From JBKECF01 sp047974375 (lineage in GTDB: Bacteria; Bacillota; Clostridia; Lachnospirales; CAMZNU01): DNA of 36,235 bases. The translations under genes were made by a program, and so were the position numbers. Where the stretch lies: NCBI GenBank assembly GCA_047974375.1, contig JBKECF010000001.1, forward strand, positions 1 through 36,235. The letters run 5' to 3'. Positions 24,901 through 33,697 of this stretch are shown here, in pieces. The notes under the pieces are model-generated. The model was not told where the DNA came from, did not search any database, and saw nothing but the letters and a program-made list of their open reading frames with translations. Within the stretch, counting starts at the first letter, position 1, and the number at the start of each line of letters is the position of its first letter.

Positions 24901-25890
24901 AACCCTCTTGGGGTTCCATCTCGTATGAACATTGGACAAGTTTTAGAAATTCATTTAGGCCTTGCTGCAAAAGCTTTAGGCTGGAAAGTTTCCACGCCTG
25001 TATTCGATGGTGCAAATGAAATTGACATTATGGATACTCTAGACCTAGCAAATGATTATGTAAACCTAGAATGGAAAGACTTCGAGAAAAAATGGAAAAA
25101 CAATATAGATGATGATATTTACCAAGACCTAGCCGATAATTTAGAGCATCGTGATGAATGGAAAGGTGTTCCTATAACTCGTGATGGTAAAATTAAACTT
25201 CGTGACGGCCGTACAGGCGAATATTTCGACAATCCTGTTACAGTAGGATATATGCACTACCTTAAACTTCATCATCTTGTTGATGAAAAAATACATGCTC
25301 GTTCTACAGGCCCGTATTCTCTTGTAACGCAACAACCTTTGGGCGGTAAAGCTCAATTTGGTGGCCAACGTTTTGGAGAGATGGAAGTTTGGGCATTGGA
25401 GGCATATGGAGCGTCATACACACTACAAGAAATACTTACAGTTAAATCTGACGATTTAGTAGGTCGTGTAAAAACTTATGAGGCAATTGTAAAAGGTGAG
25501 AACATACCTGAACCGTGTGTGCCAGAGTCATTTAAAGTACTTTTAAAAGAATTCCAAGCTTTAGGCCTAGATGTAAAAATACTTCGTGAAGACCAAACAG
25601 AAGTTAAATTATCTGAGAGTGCTGAAGAAATTGATGATTTAAATATAGAAATAGATGATGACGATGAAAATAGATTACCTGAATCATTTATCCGCCGTGA
25701 AAGTGATGAAATTTTAAATATAGACAGCGTACTGGATACGGGAAACAATGATGATTTAGATGATAATGATGAATCAATGGACGACATCGAATTCATAGAC
25801 GATGAAGACGATGAAGATAGTTTAGATTTAGATGATGATTTAGATGAAGACGATGATTTAGATATATCCGACGAAGACGATGACCTATAA
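21961..25890 (+). CDS. rpoB: RNA polymerase beta subunit
   Basis: Protein of 1309 residues, longer than the roughly 1200-1240 usual in Firmicutes. It starts at GTG 21961 with an AGGGGTG ribosome binding site, and the N-terminus aligns with Clostridia RpoB. The rifamycin region is GSSQLSQFMDQNNPLSELTNKRRLSALGPGGLSRDRAG. At the position of E. coli His526 it has Asn511, and Thr545 replaces Pro560; the other contact residues (Gln, Phe, Asp, Arg529, Ser531 equivalents) are kept. The last 90 or so residues (from about 1220) are an acidic tail almost entirely of Asp and Glu with Leu/Ile. Unusually, no ribosomal protein gene precedes it. Confidence 0.99.
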   Translation: MEKNRMHKEQLGPASRISYSKVKEILDIPNLIELQKSSYNWFWEEGLLEVFRDISPVTDYNGTLALEFIDFELDTEPKYSIAECKDRDATYAASLRVKIRLTNAETGEVLNDKIFMGDFPLMTETGSFVINGAERVIVSQLVRSPGIYYSQDYDKYGKSLISSTVIPNRGVWIEYETDSNNIFSARVDRTRKIPVTVLMRALGIGTNQEILDLFGEEPKLLDTLEKDSTTNYEEGLLEVYKKIRPGEPPTVDSAESLLNSMLYDPRRYDLARVGRYKFNKKLSFLNRVKGFELGEDAIDPTTGELLYTEGTTVTEEIAIELQNTGIPFVKVRCDDRVVKVLSNLVVDGSRYLQNYDISPAEIGLKESAYFPALLEVLEKIDSMDSKEERVNFLKGNIKKIMPKNITLEDILASMSYILGLDYGIGNFDDIDHLGNRRIRGVGELLQNQYRIGLSRMERVIRERMTIQDNENITPQALINIRPVTAAIKEFFGSSQLSQFMDQNNPLSELTNKRRLSALGPGGLSRDRAGMDVRDVHSSHYGRMCTIETPEGPNIGLINNLATFARINQYGFIEAPYLKIDKSGDKPVVTEDYVYLTADQEENYIIAQSNEPLDENRHFIHNKVSTRFGREISETNTSHVDLVDISPKQIVSIATALIPFLENDDVTRALMGSNMQRQAVPLLTTDSSIVGTGMEYRVAKDSGVTVVATADGTVERVTADDIIVRNDDGIREVYKLTKFKRSNHGTCINQRAIISKGDRVKEDQIIADGPATDNGELALGKNPLIGFMTWEGYNYEDAILLSEKLVEDDVYTSLHIEEYESEIRDTKLGPEEFTRELPNVSEEALKDLNEQGIIRIGAEVKPGDILVGKVTPKGETELTAEERLLRAIFGEKAREVRDTSLRVPHGESGIIIDVKKFCRKNGDELSPGVNELVRVYIAHKRKISVGDKMAGRHGNKGVISRILPVEDMPFLPNGRPLDIVLNPLGVPSRMNIGQVLEIHLGLAAKALGWKVSTPVFDGANEIDIMDTLDLANDYVNLEWKDFEKKWKNNIDDDIYQDLADNLEHRDEWKGVPITRDGKIKLRDGRTGEYFDNPVTVGYMHYLKLHHLVDEKIHARSTGPYSLVTQQPLGGKAQFGGQRFGEMEVWALEAYGASYTLQEILTVKSDDLVGRVKTYEAIVKGENIPEPCVPESFKVLLKEFQALGLDVKILREDQTEVKLSESAEEIDDLNIEIDDDDENRLPESFIRRESDEILNIDSVLDTGNNDDLDDNDESMDDIEFIDDEDDEDSLDLDDDLDEDDDLDISDEDDDL

Positions 25891-25923
25891 GCTTATATTT
25901 AAACCTTTTGAAAGGAGTAATAT

Positions 25924-28900
25924 ATGGATCAAAATGCAGACCAATCAATTGAATTCGATTCTATTAAAATAGGATTGGCTTCACCGGAGAAAGTTCGTGA
26001 GTGGTCACGTGGCGAAGTAAAAAAACCAGAAACAATAAATTATAGAACATTAAAGCCAGAAAAAGATGGACTTTTTTGCGAAAAAATATTCGGTCCAAAT
26101 AAAGACTGGGAGTGTCACTGTGGAAAATACAAAAGAATACGCTATAAAGGTGTAGTTTGTGATAAATGTGGCGTAGAAGTTACAAAGTCTAAGGTGAGGC
26201 GTGAGCGTATGGGACATATTGAACTTGCTGCTCCTGTATCTCATATTTGGTACTTCCGTGGGATACCAAGTCGTATGGGACTTACATTAGGCATGAGTCC
26301 AAGAAATTTAGAAAAAATTCTATATTTCGCAAATTATGTTGTACTAAAGCCTGGTAATACAAATTTAGATTATAAACAAATACTTACAGAAAAAGAATAC
26401 CAAGAAGCCTTGGAAATATATGGAAGTACTTTTACTGCATCTATGGGTGCGGAGGCTGTTAAGGTACTTTTGAAAGATATCGACTTAGAGGCTGAGTCAA
26501 TTCAATTAAAAGCTGACCTGAAAAATAGTAGTGGTCAAAAAAGATTGAAAATTATAAAAAAACTTGAAGTGATAGAAGCCTTTATAGCTTCAGGAAATAG
26601 ACCGGAGTGGATGATAATGGATGCCATTCCAGTAATTCCGCCGGATTTGCGTCCAATGGTGCAATTAGATGGGGGTAGATTTGCTACATCTGACTTAAAT
26701 GATCTTTATCGTCGTGTTATTAATAGAAATAATCGTTTGAAAAGATTATTATCTTTAAATGCACCAGATATAATAGTTCGTAATGAAAAAAGAATGTTGC
26801 AAGAGGCTGTAGATGCTCTTATTGACAATGGGCGTAGAGGTAGAGCAGTTACTGGACCAGGTAATAGAAATTTAAAATCTTTATCCGATCTTTTAAAAGG
26901 TAAGCAAGGAAGGTTTAGACAAAACCTATTAGGCAAACGTGTAGACTATTCTGGACGTTCTGTTATTGTTGTAGGACCAGAGCTTAAGATTTATCAGTGT
27001 GGTTTACCAAAGGAAATGGCAATAGAATTATTTAAGCCATTTGTAATGAAGGAATTAGTTGAAAGAGAGCTAGCCCATAACATAAAATCGGCAAAACGTA
27101 TGGTTGAAAAGTTACAACCAGAAGTTTGGGATATTTTAGAATATGTTATCCAAGACCATCCTGTTATGCTAAACCGTGCACCAACTTTACATAGGCTAGG
27201 TATACAAGCTTTCGAACCAGTTTTAGTTGAAGGTAAGGCGATTAAGCTACATCCATTGGTTTGTACGGCATACAATGCCGATTTTGATGGCGACCAAATG
27301 GCGGTTCATGTTCCTTTATCTGTAGAAGCTCAAGCTGAATGTAGATTTTTATTGTTAGCACCAAATAACTTGCTTAAGCCATCTGATGGTGAATCAGTTA
27401 CAGTTCCTTCACAAGATATGGTACTAGGTATATATTATCTTACTTTAGAAAAAGAAAATGAGATAGGGGAAAATAAAATATTCTCTGATGAGCAAGAAGC
27501 AATACTAGCTTATGACAATCAAGTGATTAGTTTACATGCAAAAATAAAAGTACGACGTACTTTAGAAGTTTCTCCTAATAAATGGGAAAGTCGTATTGTA
27601 CACACAACGGCAGGAAGAATAATTTTCAATGAGGTTATACCGCAAGACATAGGTTTTGTAAAGAGAAATACTACAGATGATTTATTTAAGTATGAAATAG
27701 ATTTTCTTGCAGACAAAAAAGCTTTAAGTAAAATAATTAATAGATGTATAAATAAACATGGCGCTACAAATACAGCTGTTGTACTAGACGCTATAAAAAG
27801 ACTTGGCTTTAAATATTCCACAAAAGGTGCTCTTACAGTTTCTGTATCTGATATGGAAATACCGGAAGAAAAAGAGTTATATCTAGAGGAAGCTGAAATA
27901 GAAGTGGATAAGATTACTAAACTTTTCCGTCGTGGTTTAATGACAGACGAAGAAAGAAGAGATAAGGTAATAGCTCAATGGAATATTACAAATGATAAAA
28001 TTACAAAGGCACTTTTAAACGGTCTTGGTAAATATAATAATATATTTATGATGGCAAACTCCGGTGCTCGTGGTAGTAACAACCAAATTAAACAACTTGC
28101 TGGTATGCGTGGTCTTATGGCCAGCCCATCTGGTGGTATTTTGGAATTACCTATAAAGTCTAACTTCCGTGAGGGACTTTCTGTACTTGAGTACTTTCTT
28201 TCTGCCCATGGTGCAAGAAAGGGTCTTGCGGATACTGCCTTACGTACAGCAGATTCAGGTTATTTAACTCGTAGACTTGTAGACGTATCCCAAGATATAA
28301 TAATACGTGAATGGGACTGTAAAAGCGAACATACCCACGATGAGGAAACTCCAGGTATGTTTGTTGAAGAATTTAAAGATGGTGACGAAGTTATAGAACC
28401 ATTACAAGATAGACTACGTGGCAGATGGTCAATATTTGATGTTGTAGATGCCGATACAGGAGAAGTACTTGCTAGTGGCGACTCAATGATTGCACCAGAC
28501 GAAGCAGATAATATTTATTTTACTGAAAATATTCATCTAGTAGATCCAGATACAAAAAAAGTTTTATATGCATATTATACTGATACTAAAATACCTAAAA
28601 AACTAAACCGTGTGCCTGTTATTTATATTAATTTAGATACTAAGGAATTAGTTGAAGATAGCGAAGGTATGACTGGAGATTTTGCTGTTTTACTAAATAG
28701 CAAAAAAGTTAAAATTAGGACTATACTTACTTGTCAATCTAGAAAAGGACTATGTACTAAGTGTTATGGCTCCAATATGGCATCTGGTAGAGTTGTTCGT
28801 ATTGGCGAAACTGTTGGTATAATAGCGGCACAGTCAATAGGTGAGCCGGGTACTCAACTTACAATGCGTAACTTCCATACTGGAGGAATTGCCACAAATA

Positions 28901-29649
28901 CAGACATAACTCAAGGTTTGCCTCGTGTTGAGGAACTATTTGAGGCTAGACGCCCTAAAGGTCTTGCTATAATAGCAGAATTTGCTGGTAGAGCTCAAGT
29001 TACAGATGACAAAACTAAGCGTGAAGTAGTTATAACTAGCCCAGAAACAGGAGAGATAAAAGAATATTTAATTCCTTATGGATCTCGTATAAAAATATTT
29101 GATGATGATTTTATAAATGCCGGAGATGAACTTACAGAAGGTAGTGTTTACCCACAGGATATACTTAGAATAAAAGGAATTCGAGGGGTACAAGATTATA
29201 TGATTCGTGAAGTACAAAGAGTTTATCGCTTGCAAGGTGTTGATATTAATGATAAGCATATAGAGGTAATAGTGCGTCAAATGCTAAAACGTGTAAAAAT
29301 TTCAGAAAATGGCGATACAAACTTCTTGCCTGGTAGCTATGTTGATTGGTTAAAATATGAAGAAACTAATAAACAGTTAAAAGAAGAAGGATTAGATGAA
29401 GCAATAGGCCAACGTGAGCTTATGGGTATAACTAAAGCGTCTTTGGCTACAGATTCATTCTTGTCAGCTGCATCTTTCCAAGAAACAACAAAAGTTTTAA
29501 CAGACGCAGCTATAAAGGGTAAAGTAGACCCGCTTGTAGGACTTAAAGAAAATGTAATTATAGGTAAATTAATTCCTGCTGGTACTGGTATGAACGGTTA
29601 TAGAAATATAAAAGTTAATACCGTTGCTACTGAAGGAATTGAGGAGTAA
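25924..29649 (+). CDS. rpoC: RNA polymerase beta' subunit
   Basis: Protein of 1241 residues, normal for Clostridia. N-terminal zinc site CHCGKY...CDKCGVEV, GNRNLKSLSDLLKGKQGRFR, the catalytic magnesium loop NADFDGDQM, the bridge-helix/trigger-loop area (SNNQIKQLAGMRGLMASPSG) and a second Cys cluster (ending LCTKCYGSNMASG) are all present. It lies 33 bp after rpoB with a GAAAGGAG ribosome binding site, so it is cotranscribed. It is followed directly by a strong terminator. The L7Ae-like, rpsL, rpsG, fusA and tuf genes that often follow rpoC are not here. Confidence 0.99.
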   Translation: MDQNADQSIEFDSIKIGLASPEKVREWSRGEVKKPETINYRTLKPEKDGLFCEKIFGPNKDWECHCGKYKRIRYKGVVCDKCGVEVTKSKVRRERMGHIELAAPVSHIWYFRGIPSRMGLTLGMSPRNLEKILYFANYVVLKPGNTNLDYKQILTEKEYQEALEIYGSTFTASMGAEAVKVLLKDIDLEAESIQLKADLKNSSGQKRLKIIKKLEVIEAFIASGNRPEWMIMDAIPVIPPDLRPMVQLDGGRFATSDLNDLYRRVINRNNRLKRLLSLNAPDIIVRNEKRMLQEAVDALIDNGRRGRAVTGPGNRNLKSLSDLLKGKQGRFRQNLLGKRVDYSGRSVIVVGPELKIYQCGLPKEMAIELFKPFVMKELVERELAHNIKSAKRMVEKLQPEVWDILEYVIQDHPVMLNRAPTLHRLGIQAFEPVLVEGKAIKLHPLVCTAYNADFDGDQMAVHVPLSVEAQAECRFLLLAPNNLLKPSDGESVTVPSQDMVLGIYYLTLEKENEIGENKIFSDEQEAILAYDNQVISLHAKIKVRRTLEVSPNKWESRIVHTTAGRIIFNEVIPQDIGFVKRNTTDDLFKYEIDFLADKKALSKIINRCINKHGATNTAVVLDAIKRLGFKYSTKGALTVSVSDMEIPEEKELYLEEAEIEVDKITKLFRRGLMTDEERRDKVIAQWNITNDKITKALLNGLGKYNNIFMMANSGARGSNNQIKQLAGMRGLMASPSGGILELPIKSNFREGLSVLEYFLSAHGARKGLADTALRTADSGYLTRRLVDVSQDIIIREWDCKSEHTHDEETPGMFVEEFKDGDEVIEPLQDRLRGRWSIFDVVDADTGEVLASGDSMIAPDEADNIYFTENIHLVDPDTKKVLYAYYTDTKIPKKLNRVPVIYINLDTKELVEDSEGMTGDFAVLLNSKKVKIRTILTCQSRKGLCTKCYGSNMASGRVVRIGETVGIIAAQSIGEPGTQLTMRNFHTGGIATNTDITQGLPRVEELFEARRPKGLAIIAEFAGRAQVTDDKTKREVVITSPETGEIKEYLIPYGSRIKIFDDDFINAGDELTEGSVYPQDILRIKGIRGVQDYMIREVQRVYRLQGVDINDKHIEVIVRQMLKRVKISENGDTNFLPGSYVDWLKYEETNKQLKEEGLDEAIGQRELMGITKASLATDSFLSAASFQETTKVLTDAAIKGKVDPLVGLKENVIIGKLIPAGTGMNGYRNIKVNTVATEGIEE

Positions 29650-29664
29650 AATTTTTGTATTAAG

Positions 29665-29707
29665 AAAAATGGAGTATTATGAAACGGTTTCATAATACTC
29701 CATTTTT
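29665..29707 (+). terminator. rpoBC terminator
   Basis: A perfect 20-bp stem (29665-29684 with 29688-29707) and a 3-nt loop CGG, ending in ATTTTT. The stem begins AAAAATGG, so it can also act on the minus strand for the convergent small gene. Confidence 0.9.
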
Positions 29708-29711
29708 GCAT

Positions 29712-29831
29712 TTAAACCTCTTTGCTAGTTTTTTCTTCTAGTATCAAATTTTTTTTATCAATAGCAATTTGATTATTTTTATCAATAAATTTAATTAATT
29801 CTTCCGCAATGTTATAAAAATCCTTATCCAT
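29712..29831 (-). CDS. 39-residue hypothetical protein following the DUF6240-like gene
   Basis: A short open frame from the ATG at 29829-29831, with an AGAGGT ribosome binding site that overlaps the stop of the large upstream gene (8 bp between genes). It ends just before the convergent rpoC terminator. Sequence: MDKDFYNIAEELIKFIDKNN, then a charged helix ending EEKTSKEV. It is predicted to be one or two amphipathic helices. The tight spacing suggests cotranslation with the 975-residue protein. Family not recognised. Confidence 0.5.
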   Translation of the reverse strand: MDKDFYNIAEELIKFIDKNNQIAIDKKNLILEEKTSKEV

Positions 29832-29839
29832 GAATACCT

Positions 29840-32767
29840 CTATTCTTCTTTAAATTCAAAGTTTACGTTGTAGCCCTCAATATTAAATAGTTCTGTTGTG
29901 CTTTTTAACTGTTCAAGTGCCTCTTTATTTCCTAAAAAAGTAAGGGAAAGTTCGTTGTTTTTTAAGCTGCAAATACTTCTTATATTACCTAAGCCATCCG
30001 TGTTTAATGATACGCCTATGGTTCTTGATGGTGAGCTTGGGTTTAATACATACATATTTACAAAAGTGTCTTCTTTTGAAAAAGGCAGTTTAATTGGGGC
30101 ATAATATTCATTATTCTTAGCAGCATTTAGATTATTATAAACTTGTAAGTCTTTTAGTATACTTTGTGCCAGTGGTATATCCACGGTTTCATAATCACTT
30201 TTGTAAATTTCACCTATGGTAATGTCTAATAAATTTCCTTCTTCACGGATATTTTCTATATAATCTTTATTAATTTCATCGAATTCTATTTTTAGGTTTT
30301 TATTTTTTTCTTTTAGGCTTTTTAAATTTTCCTTTGTATTACTTTTAACAGCACGTAAAATGCCGTCTAAAGTGCCAGAAATAGCATATTTCACAAGTTG
30401 TTCATGATCAATATTTTTAGCATTTACCAGTTTATTATAAATATCTTTTATTGCATCTTCTGTTATTTTTTCGGAATTATTATTGCTGTTTTTAAGGGAT
30501 TTAATTAGACTTTCAACAGTAGTATCTTCTTCTAATGCGGATTTAATCTCACTATAATTGCCATTACGCATAAGAGCATCCAATAGATTTTGATTATAAT
30601 TTTTATTTACTGCATTGCCTATAATATTTGTAATAGCTTGGGGGTTAAAAACACCTTTATTATAATCATCACCTATTTTATTTTTGTAGGTATAGTCGCT
30701 CTTATAAGCAACACTTTTTAAATATTTTTCGCTGTTTAATAAATTCTCTAAAGTTAATTCTTGGTTAGATTCTAAAATTTTACCTATACTACGTACATTT
30801 CTTTTTTCTATGATATTTAAAACACGATAAACCGCCTTAACTGCCTCCATATCCTCTTTATCACTGTTTTTTTCTAATTGTAATAATTGTTTAACTATTT
30901 TATCGCTTTTACCTTGACCTAGTTCATCCTCGTAGGCGTCCATGTACTCCATAAGTTCTGGGAATTTCATTTCTAAAGGATTGTAACCTTTATCAATTAA
31001 GTTTGCCACTGCTCTTGGGCTTATAGAACTTATTCTCTCGTATTGTAGCATTAGATTTTTAACATCATTTATGTTCTTAATATTTACATCTATATTGCTA
31101 CGGCTTAGTATTTCTGAGGTTTTGAGGTTTTCTTCTGTGGCGTTTAACCCCAAATTTTTTAATAATTGTCCTAATTGATCTTTTACTTTGGAAAAGTTCT
31201 CATTATGTTTAGAACTAATTTTTGTTTCGAAGGTTTCGTAAGCTGTTACTACTGTAGTATTTGTTCTAGTGTAATCTTTAAAAGTAGCATTATCTATATT
31301 TGCCATAGAAAAGGTGAATTTATTTATTTTAGCTTCCTGAGTTTCGTTGAAAAAATCTCTCATTGTGGCTATTTTACCTTCATTACTAGTAAGATTTAAG
31401 GAGTCGAAAGCATTTTTATAAACTTCATTTTCCACCGCTGTTAATTTATTATAGGCACTTTGGGCTGTTTCTATGGCTAAATCAACTCCACGAAGTGCTA
31501 ATTGCAAGGTGGATTGGTAACTAAGTTTTAAGGATAATTGACTTATTTGTTTTCGGAATGACATTTCTATGTTTTCATCTTCTAATGGAACTGAATAAGC
31601 TTCAGCAGAAATTAAAGAGCTTAAAGTAAAATCTTTTTGACTATAGGCGATTTTATTTAAGTCTATTTTTTGCAGCCCTACCATTATGTTTAAGTTTTTT
31701 TCATGAAGATTTTTTGTATTGCTATTTATTGGCTGATCCTTTTTCTGCAATAAAGATTGAATTGCATTATCAATTACCTTATCTAAGGTTATGTTTTTAA
31801 CAGCGTTTTTATATTCTTCTACTTTATTAATATTTTCAGTAGTGATAGGCAAATCACTTCCTAATAAATTTGCGAAAATTTCTTTTGTTTTGCCATTGAA
31901 AGGTAAATTTAAATTATTTGCTAAATCCTTATACAAGGGATTATAGTCTTTTATTACTTTTAAATTTTCCTCGAGATTTATTTCAGATGCTTTATAAGTG
32001 GCTGTGTACATATTGTTTATAGTTAATTCTTTATTTTCTTTAAGAAGAAGTGGGTATCCATCTTCTTTTATTTTTTTGCTTTTGAAAATTGCATTTTCCA
32101 CTGATTTAATATTATCATCAGTTATTTTCAAACCATTTTTACCCATTTTTTCTATAATTTTTTTCTTGTTTTCAATGGCTTTGGGGTCTAGTATGTCTTT
32201 TATTTTTTCTTCTATAATGGCGCCTATTTCCTTGGGGGTTGCTTCCACTGGTCTACTATTTATTTCATTAACCACGCTTTTTAAAATATTTAAATTTATG
32301 CTGCATAAGTCTATACCCTCAGCCAAAAGTTCACGTATAGCACTACTATTTGCGTTATTGCTAGCATATTTCAAAGAGCTGGAAATTTTTCTGGCAACTT
32401 GTTCTGCCATTTCCTTGGTTTTTTTGTAGTCTTCTGAAGTTACATCTTTGTAAACATTGTTCTTTTCGAACATATCTAGTATATTTTCTTCTTTTAATTG
32501 AGTTTTTAAATATTTTGATATGTCCTCACTTTTAGCACTTAAATTTTCTAATGTAAGAGGTTCAGGCTCTATTACTTTAAATTTATAGTCATCCCCTGTT
32601 TTAGCTGTAAAATTTTCTTTACTTATAGAAAATAATATGTTTTTATTTTTTAAAATGTAATTGTTATCTTTTTCTTCCACGACTGTGGCTGTGAATATAT
32701 CATTTTTTTTAAATTGATTTGAATTATTATTTTGAGCTAATATATTATAGTTGTTTTCGATTTTCAT
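29840..32767 (-). CDS. Large DUF6240-like protein, possibly flagellum-associated
   Basis: Protein of 975 residues from the ATG at 32765-32767. The GTG two codons earlier lies inside the AGAGGTG ribosome binding site. Highly charged and helical, rich in Asn, Lys and Glu, with no signal peptide, membrane segment or cysteine pattern. A helix-turn-helix-like phrase recurs: LTLENLSAKSE (near 73), LKITDDNIKSVENAI (near 215), LTINNMYTATYKAS (near 250), LPITTENINKVEEY (near 308) and LTLENLLNSEKYLKS (late). The last 100 or so residues form a separate beta-rich domain (VNMYVLNPSSPSRTIGVSLN), reminiscent of the FliK C-terminal domain. I connect it to the DUF6240 proteins of Lachnospiraceae from memory, with moderate certainty. 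The upstream GCCGTTAT resembles a sigma-D -10 element. Confidence 0.6.
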   Translation of the reverse strand: MKIENNYNILAQNNNSNQFKKNDIFTATVVEEKDNNYILKNKNILFSISKENFTAKTGDDYKFKVIEPEPLTLENLSAKSEDISKYLKTQLKEENILDMFEKNNVYKDVTSEDYKKTKEMAEQVARKISSSLKYASNNANSSAIRELLAEGIDLCSINLNILKSVVNEINSRPVEATPKEIGAIIEEKIKDILDPKAIENKKKIIEKMGKNGLKITDDNIKSVENAIFKSKKIKEDGYPLLLKENKELTINNMYTATYKASEINLEENLKVIKDYNPLYKDLANNLNLPFNGKTKEIFANLLGSDLPITTENINKVEEYKNAVKNITLDKVIDNAIQSLLQKKDQPINSNTKNLHEKNLNIMVGLQKIDLNKIAYSQKDFTLSSLISAEAYSVPLEDENIEMSFRKQISQLSLKLSYQSTLQLALRGVDLAIETAQSAYNKLTAVENEVYKNAFDSLNLTSNEGKIATMRDFFNETQEAKINKFTFSMANIDNATFKDYTRTNTTVVTAYETFETKISSKHNENFSKVKDQLGQLLKNLGLNATEENLKTSEILSRSNIDVNIKNINDVKNLMLQYERISSISPRAVANLIDKGYNPLEMKFPELMEYMDAYEDELGQGKSDKIVKQLLQLEKNSDKEDMEAVKAVYRVLNIIEKRNVRSIGKILESNQELTLENLLNSEKYLKSVAYKSDYTYKNKIGDDYNKGVFNPQAITNIIGNAVNKNYNQNLLDALMRNGNYSEIKSALEEDTTVESLIKSLKNSNNNSEKITEDAIKDIYNKLVNAKNIDHEQLVKYAISGTLDGILRAVKSNTKENLKSLKEKNKNLKIEFDEINKDYIENIREEGNLLDITIGEIYKSDYETVDIPLAQSILKDLQVYNNLNAAKNNEYYAPIKLPFSKEDTFVNMYVLNPSSPSRTIGVSLNTDGLGNIRSICSLKNNELSLTFLGNKEALEQLKSTTELFNIEGYNVNFEFKEE

Positions 32768-32859
32768 AAGCACCTCTTTTTAAAATTATATATATAATAT
32801 AACGGCTTAATATTAAGAAAACCTAATACATTTAATTATTTTATTGGTAAGAATTAGAT

Positions 32860-32940
32860 CACCACCTTAATGTAACAGGTGGTGGGACAGTCTAAGTCAT
32901 CTGTCAGTGGGGGCACAAGCCACACTGACGGATGACTTAG
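32860..32940 (+). repeat. Two adjacent hairpins, one with an 18-bp stem, in a divergent intergenic region
   Basis: Hairpin A: CACCACCT (32860-32867) / AGGTGGTG (32877-32884). Hairpin B: an 18-bp stem, 32892-32909 with 32923-32940, one G-U pair, 13-nt loop GGGGCACAAGCCA, followed by TTATTTTAT. Markedly richer in G+C than its surroundings. It could be an intrinsic terminator of a small plus-strand RNA, a leader element of the two-component genes, or a REP/MITE-like palindrome. No known riboswitch consensus was recognised. Confidence 0.6.
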
Positions 32941-32951
32941 TTATTTTATAA

Positions 32952-32981
32952 TTGTTTTAATTAAGTTTTAATTATTATAAT
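32952..32981 (+). promoter_or_regulatory. Probable promoter of the two-component operon
   Basis: TTGTTT (32952-32957), an 18-bp spacer, then TATAAT (32976-32981), about 35 bp before the response regulator start. It lies just after hairpin B, so if it is used the hairpins are not in the transcript. Confidence 0.45.
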
Positions 32982-33016
32982 ATATAATTAGTATAAATTT
33001 ATTTTAAGGAGGACAT

Positions 33017-33697
33017 ATGCGAATTTTAATAGTAGAAGATGAAATAGGAATAGTTGAGCCGTTAAAATTTTTTCTTGAAAAATCTGGATTTATAGTTGAC
33101 TATGCTTTAAATGGTGAAGACGGTTTAGATTTATGTTATGGGGAAATATATGACGTAATTGTTTTGGATATAATGCTACCTAAAATAGATGGTATATCAA
33201 TTTTAAAAAAAATAAGAAAAGATAAGATAAATACACCTGTTATTATTTTATCGGCTAAAGATACAGTAGAAGATAGGATATTAGGTTTAGATGAAGGTGC
33301 CGACGATTATTTAATAAAACCATTCCACACGCCAGAGCTTGTAGCAAGATTAAAAGCTTTAGGTAGGCGAAAACACGCAGAACTATTAACGAATACATTT
33401 GAAATACAAGATATTATATTTGACCCAAGCCAGCTTTTAATTAAAAATAATAAAGAAGAAATAAATCTTACATTTAAAGAAAGTCAAATTTTAGAATTGT
33501 TATTTATTAATTTAGGTAATACAATTACAAAAGATAAAATTTACGAAAAGGTATGGGGTTATGATAGTGAAATTGAGTCAAATTCCCTAGAGGCATACAT
33601 ATCCTACATAAGAAAAAAATTAGATAGAGTAACGAAAAAAATAAAATTAACAGCTGTAAGAGGTGTTGGCTATAAGCTAGAAGAGGTACTATGTTAG
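33017..33697 (+). CDS. OmpR/PhoB-family response regulator
   Basis: Protein of 226 residues. The receiver domain (1-115) has the acidic pocket ED (7-8), phosphoacceptor Asp51 (VLDIMLPKIDG), Ser79 and Lys101 (LIKPF). The C-terminal winged-helix domain (about 130-225) carries LTFKESQILELL and the typical ending EAYISYIRKKLD, then VRGVGYKLEE. Strong AAGGAGG ribosome binding site. It overlaps the kinase gene by 7 bp, so the pair is cotranslated. The target genes cannot be told from sequence. Confidence 0.96.
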   Translation: MRILIVEDEIGIVEPLKFFLEKSGFIVDYALNGEDGLDLCYGEIYDVIVLDIMLPKIDGISILKKIRKDKINTPVIILSAKDTVEDRILGLDEGADDYLIKPFHTPELVARLKALGRRKHAELLTNTFEIQDIIFDPSQLLIKNNKEEINLTFKESQILELLFINLGNTITKDKIYEKVWGYDSEIESNSLEAYISYIRKKLDRVTKKIKLTAVRGVGYKLEEVLC

